Below are positions 1 to 8,032 of a stretch of DNA of 64,000 nucleotides, in pieces. Origin of the DNA: Oscillospiraceae bacterium (GTDB lineage: Bacteria; Bacillota; Clostridia; Oscillospirales; Oscillospiraceae); the NCBI GenBank assembly GCA_015067665.1, contig SVLZ01000003.1:1-64000 (forward strand). Direction: 5' to 3'. The notes below the pieces were generated by a model that was not told where the DNA came from, made no database searches, and saw only the letters and a list, made by a program, of their open reading frames with translations. Position 1 is the first letter of the stretch; every line of letters starts with the position of its first letter. The position numbers were made by a program, and so were the translations under genes.

Positions 1-650
1 AGCTGTTAGAGAGTGATCTTAGTATGTATTCTTCTGTTATGTACGATGCGTCCAGTCTGCCAATGGAGGAAAATATTGCAAAAACAAAGGCGTATGTCCA
101 GCGTAAGGGCAACGAAATACTAATCGAGGGTGCTTGCGACGAAATTGTGGATGCCACAGGCGAAGCGCGATGCGAAATTACCGATGCGGATAAATGCGAG
201 CGCTATATGAAGGAAACCGGTGTAGACATTGTTGTCGCCAACTTGGGTACGGAACACCGGGCATCCGGACAAGATCTGCATTATTATTATGATGCCGCAC
301 GAGCCATTCGGGATCGCATTGGCCCTCGCATTTGTCTGCACGGCACATCTTCTGTATCCAACGATCAGATCGGCAAGCTTTTTGACGACGGTATCTGCAA
401 GGTCAATATTTGGACGGCCCTTGAGCGGGACGCGTCTCCTGCGCTGACCGAGTGGACCGTAAAAAATGTAGCGAAGTGCGGCGGCCCCAAGACGGAGCAA
501 AAGCTGATCGACGAGGGGTATCTCACGGAAGCATCCAGGGCGGGCGAAAAATCTTCGCTGCAGCACTTTACAACGACAGCCCGTCAGGAAATCATCTTCC
601 GGGAAATGAAGCAGATCACCCGTGGTTATTTAGACCTTTGGTATCGCTGA
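1..650 (+). CDS. class II fructose-bisphosphate aldolase-like, 5' truncated by window edge
   Basis: C-terminal part of a class II (zinc-dependent) ketose-bisphosphate aldolase. The frame is open from base 3, before the first ATG at 24, and encodes a family-typical stretch ending in SVMYDASSLPMEENI, so the gene starts outside the window. Family landmarks are GTEHR, the glycine-rich HGTSSVSNDQI segment and KVNIWTAL, which in this family carry metal and phosphate contacts. Class II aldolases cleave ketose bisphosphates to dihydroxyacetone phosphate and an aldehyde in the cytoplasm. The exact substrate (fructose-, tagatose- or another bisphosphate) cannot be told from this part. The sugar-uptake operon downstream fits a catabolic role. 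Confidence 0.85.
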   Translation, partial: LLESDLSMYSSVMYDASSLPMEENIAKTKAYVQRKGNEILIEGACDEIVDATGEARCEITDADKCERYMKETGVDIVVANLGTEHRASGQDLHYYYDAARAIRDRIGPRICLHGTSSVSNDQIGKLFDDGICKVNIWTALERDASPALTEWTVKNVAKCGGPKTEQKLIDEGYLTEASRAGEKSSLQHFTTTARQEIIFREMKQITRGYLDLWYR

Positions 651-699
651 TCCCTGTTTTTCCTGATCTGACCGTCGGGGATTACCGGAAAAGAAGTAT

Positions 700-726
700 A
701 AAAATCGGTACCTGAAAGATACCGAT
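700..726 (-). terminator. probable terminator of the XRE regulator gene
   Basis: A 7-bp inverted repeat (704-710 with 720-726) is followed on the minus strand by TTTTA. It sits between the convergent aldolase gene and XRE gene and reads best as the end of the leftward XRE transcript. The stem is short, so it is moderate evidence only. Confidence 0.45.
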
Positions 727-751
727 CTTATCCGAATTGTTTTTTTGACGA

Positions 752-994
752 CTATTTGATTTCTTGTTCCAAGGTGTTAAATTCCGGGGTATTAAAGAAC
801 TCTGCAAGGGTGATACCTAAACCGTCACATATCATTTTGATAGTGATAAGCTTCGGGTTTTGACTTTTGCCGTACAGTATGTTCTTGATGCTCGACGGTG
901 GCAATGCACAGATCGTAGCAAGCTTGTTGATACTGATATCATGCTTTCCGCAGAGCTCCAGTATTCTGTTTTTTACAGCAGTGACGGTATCCAT
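752..994 (-). CDS. XRE-family helix-turn-helix regulator, 80 aa
   Basis: A small single-domain Cro/CI-type DNA-binding protein. Helix-turn-helix residues lie at about 20-45 (INKLATICALPPSSIKNIL) and are followed by the usual GLGITLAEFF end of the fold. No sensor domain is present. GGAAGGAG precedes the ATG at 994. The gene diverges from the sugar-uptake operon, and the space between holds a palindrome overlapping promoters on both strands, so it may regulate itself and that operon. The target assignment is inference. Confidence 0.85.
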   Translation of the reverse strand: MDTVTAVKNRILELCGKHDISINKLATICALPPSSIKNILYGKSQNPKLITIKMICDGLGITLAEFFNTPEFNTLEQEIK

Positions 995-1040
995 TTGTAG
1001 TCTCCTTCCAAATCTTTGCTGTTAGCATATAAGATTTGGT

Positions 1041-1085
1041 TTGACATTATAGGCTATGCGTGCTACTATTAGGCTATGCATAGCC
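1041..1085. promoter_or_regulatory. overlapping divergent promoters with palindromic operator
   Basis: On the plus strand TTGACA (1041-1046), a 17-nt spacer and TACTAT (1064-1069) form a near-consensus sigma-A promoter. On the minus strand TATAAT (complement of 1046-1051) serves the XRE gene, with a poor -35. A perfect 14-bp palindrome GGCTATGCATAGCC lies at 1072-1085, over the expected plus-strand start, and its half-site GGCTATGC recurs at 1052-1059. This layout suits repression by the adjacent XRE protein, which is inferred. Confidence 0.6.
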
Positions 1086-1238
1086 GAAAAAGGAAATGTA
1101 TAGGGAGTGCAGGCTTGCGCATTTTGGACATAAGGCGCGACGCAGCATAAATAAAAAAGTTCTTATTAAGGCAATTGTGGCTGTTCTGAAAATGGAAGGT
1201 CGGGATTGCTGTGCTGCGGATAAGTCACCAAATTACGG

Positions 1239-1267
1239 TTGCTTTTTTCGTTTATTTAGTATATAAT
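1239..1267 (+). promoter_or_regulatory. promoter of the sugar-uptake operon
   Basis: TTGCTT (1239-1244), a 17-nt spacer and a perfect TATAAT (1262-1267) lie about 110 bases before the ATPase gene. The leader then contains a small 5-bp hairpin near 1284-1303 and the ribosome site GGGAGGAG before ATG 1378. No recognised riboswitch is seen in the leader. The rest of 1086-1238 holds nothing convincing. Confidence 0.6.
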
Positions 1268-1377
1268 CCTATTGTGCAATCTCCATAAATTTTGGTGGAG
1301 CCCTCGTAAAAATTTTGTTCAATTAAGCGTTACATAGTCTTTCATAAGCTTATTTTCTGGGAGGAGCATTATTTATA

Positions 1378-3090
1378 ATGGCAAATGTAGAAAAAAAGGC
1401 ATTGAAGCTCGAGGAAAAGAATGCAAAAATCAGAGCCAAGGCTTTGGAAGAGCAGAGAACCAGAGTGTATAATCAGATGGTTGCTGCGCAGAAGCGCAGC
1501 AAGAAGCAAAAGAAGATTGCGCCAAAGGAAGCGTATATCTCCCTTCAGAATATCAATAAAATATATCCCAATAAGGTGCAAGCGGTTTTTGACTTTAACT
1601 TGGACATTAAGAAAAACGAGTTTATTGTTTTTGTCGGCCCTTCCGGATGCGGAAAGTCTACCACCCTTAGAATGATTGCTGGTTTGGAGGATATTACCGG
1701 CGGCGATTTGTATATCGACAATGTGTATGCAAATGATTTGCAGCCTAAGGACAGAGATATCGCAATGGTATTTCAGTCCTACGCACTTTATCCCCATATG
1801 TCGGTTGCGGGCAATATGTCCTTCGGTCTGAAGATCAGAAAGGTTCCTACCCTGATGAAGGATAAGGAAGGGAATCCCGTTCTGAAAATCAACAAAAAGC
1901 TGATTGGCGACCACCGCAAGGAGCTCAAGAATCTGAAAGATGTTTTGCAGGAAGCGGAAAATAACGGTGATACTGCAAAAGTAGAAATGTACACAAAGTA
2001 CATTGCGGAGGTAGAGAAGAAGGTAGAATATTTTGAAACCACCCCGGTTCCGGTATATGTCAACCGTCACATTCCGAAGAGCGAAATATCCAAGCGCGTT
2101 GGTGAAGTGGCCTCCATCCTGCAGATTGACGAATATCTCGAAAGAAAGCCCAAGGCATTGTCCGGCGGTCAGTGTCAACGCGTTGCTTTAGGAAGAGCCA
2201 TTGTCCGAAATGCAAAGGTGTTCTTAATGGACGAGCCCCTTTCCAACTTGGATGCGAAGCTCAGAGTTCAGATGCGAAGTGAAATTGTAAGACTTCACAA
2301 CAAGCTCAATGCAACCACCATCTATGTTACCCACGACCAGACAGAGGCTATGACCATGGCGACGAGAATTGTCGTTATGAACAAGGGATATGTGCAGCAG
2401 ATTGGAACACCGGCAGAAATTTACAATCACCCGGCCAACTTGTTTGTGGCAACCTTCATTGGCTCACCAGCTATGAATTTGTTTGAAGTAGTATATAAGG
2501 ACAATGCTATTCGGTTTGAAGACGGAACGGAGTTTGTTCTGCCCAGCGGCTTTGATAAGCTGATTGATGATTTCTATAAAAATGAGCTTGCGTCCTGTGA
2601 AGCGGAATTGGATAAGCTGGATCGAGACTTTGTTGAAAGAAACCAGATATTGGAGAGTATAGCTGAGCTTCCTCACTCTGGCAAGACAACGGAAGAAATC
2701 CGGGTGAAAAAAGAGGAATTGACCCAGAGATTAAAGCAGGTTGAAATCAGCAACCAGAAGCGTGTGGATTTGATTGACAGGATCAACAAATACAAGGCAC
2801 ACGATTCCTCTGCGTCAAGACAGGTGATCTTTGGCATCAGACCCGAGGACATTTATAATGCAAACGAGTCTGTTTTTGAAGAAGATATGACAGAACCTGT
2901 TGAATTTGAGATTCAGTTGGCAGAACTTATGGGTTCGGAATATTTCATACATACAGATTTTGCGGGCAAGGATTTGGTAAGCAAAATCAGCACGAAAAAA
3001 CTGCTTAATAGCAAAGATAAGATTGCTCTAAGTTTTGACTTATCAAGAGCGCATATCTTTGATAAGGTATCTCAAAAATTAATCAAATAA
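1378..3090 (+). CDS. CUT1-type sugar ABC transporter ATPase with two large insertions, 570 aa
   Basis: Nucleotide-binding subunit of an ABC importer, MsmK/UgpC type. Walker [10 protein letters not shown] is at 87-95, Q-loop Gln at 133, signature LSGGQ at 261-265 (followed by Cys), Walker B VFLMDEP at 281-287 and the switch His at 319. Relatives have about 370 residues. The extra length comes from a charged N-terminal extension (1-50), about 75 residues between the Q-loop and the signature (157-233), and a coiled-coil-like insert of about 90 residues ahead of the C-terminal TOBE-like region. It is first in the operon with both permeases and the binding protein, so it should energise them rather than rely on a shared housekeeping ATPase. 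Confidence 0.9.
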   Translation: MANVEKKALKLEEKNAKIRAKALEEQRTRVYNQMVAAQKRSKKQKKIAPKEAYISLQNINKIYPNKVQAVFDFNLDIKKNEFIVFVGPSGCGKSTTLRMIAGLEDITGGDLYIDNVYANDLQPKDRDIAMVFQSYALYPHMSVAGNMSFGLKIRKVPTLMKDKEGNPVLKINKKLIGDHRKELKNLKDVLQEAENNGDTAKVEMYTKYIAEVEKKVEYFETTPVPVYVNRHIPKSEISKRVGEVASILQIDEYLERKPKALSGGQCQRVALGRAIVRNAKVFLMDEPLSNLDAKLRVQMRSEIVRLHNKLNATTIYVTHDQTEAMTMATRIVVMNKGYVQQIGTPAEIYNHPANLFVATFIGSPAMNLFEVVYKDNAIRFEDGTEFVLPSGFDKLIDDFYKNELASCEAELDKLDRDFVERNQILESIAELPHSGKTTEEIRVKKEELTQRLKQVEISNQKRVDLIDRINKYKAHDSSASRQVIFGIRPEDIYNANESVFEEDMTEPVEFEIQLAELMGSEYFIHTDFAGKDLVSKISTKKLLNSKDKIALSFDLSRAHIFDKVSQKLIK

Positions 3091-3104
3091 TAAGGGTGAT
3101 TTTT

Positions 3105-4418
3105 GTGATAAAGAAGCGTAGAGAGTTATCAAAATACAGCACATTTATAACAAGCAACGGCACCAGAAGATTTTATGCTGCACTCATCAATGCGCTCCTC
3201 TTAATTGTGGTAATGTTTGGATCCTCTGTCCTGTGCAATGTGATTTTGTCCAATATCGACAGCTACAGCGCCGAGATGGAAATGACAAATCAAAATAGAA
3301 TTGCATGCTATAAAATATCCGAGGAATCCAAATTATACACCTTTAAGGAAAATGGTGATGGGCAATATGATAATTTGGTTGCTATGGATAAGCTGTTTGA
3401 AGAATATGCCTTGTCTCACATTCTGCTTTCTTATGAAAAATATCCCGAGACCTTCGAGATATACAAAATTCAAGTTGAGAACAGCCTGAATGTGGAAGTG
3501 GCAAGTTATACTTCTGACCAGTTGGCGTATTTCTATACAGAATATGCGACCAAATATGATGTTGTAGACTTTGACGGTGATGACCCGAGGCTTTATTACA
3601 TTAAGCGCATCAAAGATACTTCGCCCAAAACAGATTACTGGGTGTTTGACGAGCGTGGACTGGAAATGCCGGTGCTTAAGGGCGAATTTGCCGTTGATTT
3701 GTACAGATATTTGTTTGGTGGGGAGGAAGATTACCAAACCGGCTTGACCAATTACAATTATTTGGCCACCGGATTCAATCAACTTTGGCAGCAGCAAGCC
3801 GGTGAGCTTAGAAATTCCGAAAGGTATCGTGCGGTTTATGATAAATATTTGGAGCACTATGCAAATTGCTCCTATGTGTTAGATATTGCACATATTATCG
3901 GATATATCGTCTCTTTCGCGATTGTAATGCTTTTGCCGGTGCTGATCACCAAGCGCAGGGAGACCATCGGAAATATTTTGATGAAGATTACGACAATAAG
4001 AAGTGACGGCTGCGAAATGCTGACCTCAGATAAGCTTTTGAAATTGTCCATCGAGCTGTTTTTGTTCCTTCCTATTGTGGCAGTTTCCACCTTCTTCTCC
4101 GGAGGCCTGTATAGCGGTCTATATTATCCGATTATCGTCATTGATGAAATAGGCATTTCGTTTATTAACATATGTTTGTTCTTTTTAATCTTTGCTTTCA
4201 TTAACATAGTAATGAGTGGTATAAAAGAAAAAAGAACCATTACGGATTTGCTGTCCCGCACAAGAGTTTGCGACTTGAGATTTGATTCCCATGTGAAAGA
4301 GTCGGATTCCAAAAGTGAGGGCGAGGGCGAACTGGAAAAGCTTAGACATCAATACAACAGTACTGACGGCTCGTTGTATTTTGATTCTACATGCTTTAAT
4401 AACACAGAAAGGAAATAA
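3105..4418 (+). CDS. RDD-like membrane protein with large extracytoplasmic insertion, 437 aa
   Basis: Hydrophobic segments lie near the N-terminus (about 21-43), at about 265-285 and at about 310-375. A mostly soluble region of about 220 residues separates the first two, probably outside the cell. The membrane part resembles RDD-family proteins: TRRFYAALINAL at the start, then KRRETIGNILMKI after the second segment, and TITDLLSRTRVCDL after the last, matching the usual basic and D-x-(L/I)-x-x-T pattern. RDD proteins have no single established function. GTG 3105 is preferred because AAGGGTGAT sits 10 bases upstream; a GTG at 3096 is also in frame. Lying between ATPase and permease genes, it may be an accessory transporter component (inference). 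Confidence 0.6.
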   Translation: MIKKRRELSKYSTFITSNGTRRFYAALINALLLIVVMFGSSVLCNVILSNIDSYSAEMEMTNQNRIACYKISEESKLYTFKENGDGQYDNLVAMDKLFEEYALSHILLSYEKYPETFEIYKIQVENSLNVEVASYTSDQLAYFYTEYATKYDVVDFDGDDPRLYYIKRIKDTSPKTDYWVFDERGLEMPVLKGEFAVDLYRYLFGGEEDYQTGLTNYNYLATGFNQLWQQQAGELRNSERYRAVYDKYLEHYANCSYVLDIAHIIGYIVSFAIVMLLPVLITKRRETIGNILMKITTIRSDGCEMLTSDKLLKLSIELFLFLPIVAVSTFFSGGLYSGLYYPIIVIDEIGISFINICLFFLIFAFINIVMSGIKEKRTITDLLSRTRVCDLRFDSHVKESDSKSEGEGELEKLRHQYNSTDGSLYFDSTCFNNTERK

Positions 4419-4426
4419 GGAGGAAA

Positions 4427-5401
4427 ATGAATAAAGAAAATACCTTGCAATTATCGCAAGAAGACTTTATTAGCAAGCCGAAAGCACAGTCATTTTTCAG
4501 CAAATACAAAATTACCTTATTTCTGATGACCTTGCCGGCACTGATATATATCGTAATTTTCCACTATGTTCCCATTGGCGGACTGGTAATTGCTTTTAAG
4601 GATTATGATTCTTTCAGTGGAATCTGGGGTTCCCCATGGACAAGTATGGGAGGTTTCCAGCACTTTGTAGACTTCGTTAACTTGCCGAACTTTGGGGTTA
4701 TTCTTAAAAATACACTGACGCTGAGTGTGCTGTCTATCGTATTTAACTCTCTGCTGCCAATTGTATTTGCCTTATTCCTCAACGAAATCAGAGCACATAG
4801 ATATAAGAGATTTATCCAAACGATTATGTATGCGCCGTACTTTATATCCACAGTGGTACTGGTTGGTATGCTGTTTGCTTTCTTTAACGGTGACAACGGT
4901 ATATTTACAAGATTACTGCGGACCTTCGGGTACGACGGTGGAAGCGTAATGGAAAACCCGGATTACTTCGCAGCTATCTATGTAATCAGTGGTGTGTGGC
5001 AAGGACTTGGCTGGTGGTCGATCGTCTATATGGGCACACTGGCAAATGTCGATCCCAACCTTCATGATGCAGCCATTATAGACGGCGCGGGCAGATTAAG
5101 AAGAATTTTTTATGTTAATTTCCCAGCCATTGTTCCTTTGGCGGTTACCATGTTTATCATGTCCATTGGTAATGTGTTAAATGTTGGATTTGAGAAGGTT
5201 TGGCTAATGCAGCTTCAAACCAATCTCTCGTCCAGCGAAATAATATCCACTTATGTATACAGAGTGTCATTCCCTGATTTTGGATTGCCTCAATTTTCCT
5301 ATGCGACGGCCATTGGCTTATTCAATAGTGCAATTAACATAGTAATTTTGATCATAGCAAACAAGATATCCAAAAAGGTCAGTGAAACTTCGTTGTGGTA
5401 G
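4427..5401 (+). CDS. CUT1 sugar ABC transporter permease, LplB type, 324 aa
   Basis: Membrane-spanning subunit of the importer with about six transmembrane segments. The N-terminal region (LPALIYIVIFHYVPIGGLV) is typical of the LplB/YteP group. The cytoplasmic coupling loop DAAIIDGAGRLRRIFYVNFP is the EAA-type motif that contacts the ATPase. AAGGAGG precedes ATG 4427. The partner permease gene begins immediately after the stop. This group often serves oligosaccharides from plant polysaccharides, which suits the enzymes encoded downstream. Confidence 0.92.
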   Translation: MNKENTLQLSQEDFISKPKAQSFFSKYKITLFLMTLPALIYIVIFHYVPIGGLVIAFKDYDSFSGIWGSPWTSMGGFQHFVDFVNLPNFGVILKNTLTLSVLSIVFNSLLPIVFALFLNEIRAHRYKRFIQTIMYAPYFISTVVLVGMLFAFFNGDNGIFTRLLRTFGYDGGSVMENPDYFAAIYVISGVWQGLGWWSIVYMGTLANVDPNLHDAAIIDGAGRLRRIFYVNFPAIVPLAVTMFIMSIGNVLNVGFEKVWLMQLQTNLSSSEIISTYVYRVSFPDFGLPQFSYATAIGLFNSAINIVILIIANKISKKVSETSLW

Positions 5402-5409
5402 GAGGGTTT

Positions 5410-6273
5410 ATGAACAGAAAATCAACAGGCGGGGAATTGGTATTTGATATTGCCCTGATGATTATATTTGGCATTATCGGACTACTGTTCTTCATACCAT
5501 TTTTGCATGTTATAGCCTGCTCGTTCTCCACTCCCACTGAGGTCGTTTCGGGCAATGTGGGCATATTCCCTGTTAAGTTCAGCCTGGAAGGCTATAAAAA
5601 TGTTTTTGCCAAGGAATCCCTTTTAACAGGATTTTTGAATTCCTTATTCTATACCGGGTTGGGAACGGTGATTCAGGTTTCCTTGCAAATGCTTTGTGCA
5701 TATCCTTTAAGCAGAAAAGACTTTAAGGCAAAGGGAATTATCAATGTTATTCTGGTGTTAACGATGTTTATTTCAGGCGGTATGATACCCACATACATCC
5801 TGATTTCGCAACTGCATATGCTCAATACAATATGGGCAATCATCATTCCTGGCTGTGTGAGTGTATTTAATATCATTGTTATCAGAACTTACATAACATC
5901 CTCTATTCCGTACGAGCTTCAAGAGGCGGCGAAGATTGATGGGTGTGGCGATTTCGGCATATTCTTAAGAGTGATCTTGCCGTTATCCAAACCAATTATT
6001 TTGGTAATGATCCTATATGCCATTGTTGGATATTGGAACAATTACTTTAATGCACTCATGTACATTCAGGACAGCGAGCTGTTTCCTCTCCAAAGAGTAC
6101 TTCAGGATTTGCTAATAACAAATTCCGGTGCGTTGGGAGGCACAGACATAAATGCAAATGAGCAACTTAAATATGTTATTATTGTGGTATCGTCCATACC
6201 GCTTTTAGTAGTATATCCATTCTTCCAAAAGTACTTCGAAAAGGGAGTTACGATTGGCGGAGTAAAAGGTTAA
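5410..6273 (+). CDS. CUT1 sugar ABC transporter permease, YtcP type, 287 aa
   Basis: Second permease of the importer. Family marks are the N-terminal IPFLHVIACSFS segment and the EAA loop QEAAKIDGCGDFGIFLRVIL. ATG 5410 is chosen because GGAGGG ends three bases before it; an in-frame GTG at 5395 overlaps the preceding gene and lacks a ribosome site. It forms a heterodimeric channel with the preceding permease. The solute-binding protein gene follows after 11 bases behind its own AGGAGG. Confidence 0.92.
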   Translation: MNRKSTGGELVFDIALMIIFGIIGLLFFIPFLHVIACSFSTPTEVVSGNVGIFPVKFSLEGYKNVFAKESLLTGFLNSLFYTGLGTVIQVSLQMLCAYPLSRKDFKAKGIINVILVLTMFISGGMIPTYILISQLHMLNTIWAIIIPGCVSVFNIIVIRTYITSSIPYELQEAAKIDGCGDFGIFLRVILPLSKPIILVMILYAIVGYWNNYFNALMYIQDSELFPLQRVLQDLLITNSGALGGTDINANEQLKYVIIVVSSIPLLVVYPFFQKYFEKGVTIGGVKG

Positions 6274-6284
6274 GGAGGTAAAAT

Positions 6285-8012
6285 ATGAAAAGAAAGATTT
6301 TGGCTATTCTGATGATCCTTTGCACCCTTATGTCCCTTGCGGCCTGCGGTGGCGGCGACAAGAAAACCTACGATCCGGACAATTTCTTGCCCAACGGCAC
6401 ACCGGAGAACCCCTATCAGATCGTCAAAGAACCTGTCACAATTGAAATCTTCGCACCTCATAGCGCAGGAAATCCTGACTATGATGAGCTTGTGATGTTC
6501 AAGCATCTGGAAAAATTGACAAATCTGAGATTTTCCTTTACAACAGCAGATACTTCTGCATATTCAAACAGAAGAAGTGCTATTTGGAACGATCCCAACT
6601 ATAGACCTGACCTCTTCCTGTTTAACAATGCTATAGCGGAACAGGTTCAGTTTATGGAGAAGAACTACAATGCCTTTGTTCCGTTTAATGACGCATCCTA
6701 TACAGTGAAGGCGAATTCCACACTTGTTAAGTATGGCGAGAACCTTTCTGTCGGCAATCTGATTGATCAGTATATGCCTAATTACAAGGCGGGGCTGGAA
6801 GCAAACTTTGGCATTGACAAAAATGTTTCCGATGCAACAGAAACCGTTACCTTGTCCAACGGCAAGATGTATGCCACGCTGTCTGTCAATGACGTTTCCA
6901 GAGATTTGACATATAAGATGTTTATCAACCAGCAGTGGATTGATAACCTGAATGATCTGTATTCTTTGAAGTTGCCCAATGCCAACGAAATCAATACGAT
7001 TGAGGAGTATCTCGATGTCCTCAGAGCATTTAAGAAGTACGATGCAAACGATAACGGCGACCCCAACGATGAAGTTCCTGTAACCAGCAAGTCCCTGGAA
7101 TATTTGAGAAACTTTATCATTCAGTCCTATGGATATGTAAGCAACACAATGGAAATTGAGGCGGATGGTTCTAAGTATGTTTATGTTCCTTCCACAGAAG
7201 CATATAGAAAATACCTCCAGACCATTAACACCATGTGGAAGGAAGGCCTGATTGACAATACGACCTTCTCGATCACCACAGATGCCCAAATGGCGCAAAA
7301 GGGACAAAAGAATCAGCTTGGTAGCTTCGTAAGTGCTGCGGCATACATTACCGTTGGTATGGAATATGAAGACCAGTATGTAACCCTCGCCCCCGTTACT
7401 TCCTCTTATTATAAAGGAAACCCCGTTCAGCTTGGTTTTGACTACTTCAAGCCTGACGGAGCATGCATCCCCCAGACCAGTATTTATGTACGGGAAGTAG
7501 CAAGATTGCTTGACATTATGTACAGTGACATTGGTAAGCAATTGATCAGCTACGGTGTTGAGGGCGAAAACTTCACCTGGGACAATGAAGAAAAGACAAG
7601 CTGGACATTCAATGTACCGGAATCCTTTACAGGTACGCAGGAAGACTACAGAGCTACGATTACTCCCAATGTAGGCAGTGCTTCTGCGCTCTATTGGTCC
7701 AAGGACTTTGTAGAAAAGATGAATGACGAAATCATCACCGAGCTCAACAAGATGAGTGCTTCCTATATGCAGTACATCAAGATTCCTGAGCCGGACAAAT
7801 ACGAGTTTACAAGCAGTGAGTATGAGAAAATTTCCAAAATAAAGGCCACACTTGACCCGCAGATTTTGTACATGGAATCCTGCTTCGTTAAGGGCGATCA
7901 GAACTATGATCCCTTCAATGATGCTGACTGGGCAGGCTACCTTACGAGCCTTGAAAGATACGGATACAAGGATTTGGTTGATATTTATAATTCCATGCTG
8001 GATAGAAAATGA
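6285..8012 (+). CDS. extracellular solute-binding lipoprotein of the CUT1 transporter, 575 aa
   Basis: The N-terminus is a lipoprotein signal peptide with lipobox LAAC ending at Cys21. The mature part has the size (about 550 residues) and style of LipO-type binding proteins that pair with LplB/YtcP permeases, for example a segment with ANDNGDPNDEVPVT, an aspartate-rich loop often seen in the group. It should sit on the outer face of the membrane and hand an oligosaccharide to the two permeases. The ligand cannot be read from sequence; the operon points to a plant cell-wall oligosaccharide. Confidence 0.9.
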   Translation: MKRKILAILMILCTLMSLAACGGGDKKTYDPDNFLPNGTPENPYQIVKEPVTIEIFAPHSAGNPDYDELVMFKHLEKLTNLRFSFTTADTSAYSNRRSAIWNDPNYRPDLFLFNNAIAEQVQFMEKNYNAFVPFNDASYTVKANSTLVKYGENLSVGNLIDQYMPNYKAGLEANFGIDKNVSDATETVTLSNGKMYATLSVNDVSRDLTYKMFINQQWIDNLNDLYSLKLPNANEINTIEEYLDVLRAFKKYDANDNGDPNDEVPVTSKSLEYLRNFIIQSYGYVSNTMEIEADGSKYVYVPSTEAYRKYLQTINTMWKEGLIDNTTFSITTDAQMAQKGQKNQLGSFVSAAAYITVGMEYEDQYVTLAPVTSSYYKGNPVQLGFDYFKPDGACIPQTSIYVREVARLLDIMYSDIGKQLISYGVEGENFTWDNEEKTSWTFNVPESFTGTQEDYRATITPNVGSASALYWSKDFVEKMNDEIITELNKMSASYMQYIKIPEPDKYEFTSSEYEKISKIKATLDPQILYMESCFVKGDQNYDPFNDADWAGYLTSLERYGYKDLVDIYNSMLDRK

Positions 8013-8032
8013 TTGGTAGATTGGAGATTAAT

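Noticed and set aside
1096-1266. 56-codon plus-strand frame between the XRE gene and the ABC operon
   Set aside because: AAGGA touches the ATG too closely to be a ribosome site, composition is unlike a protein (Cys- and Arg-rich, no pattern), and the frame ends inside the TATAAT of the operon promoter.
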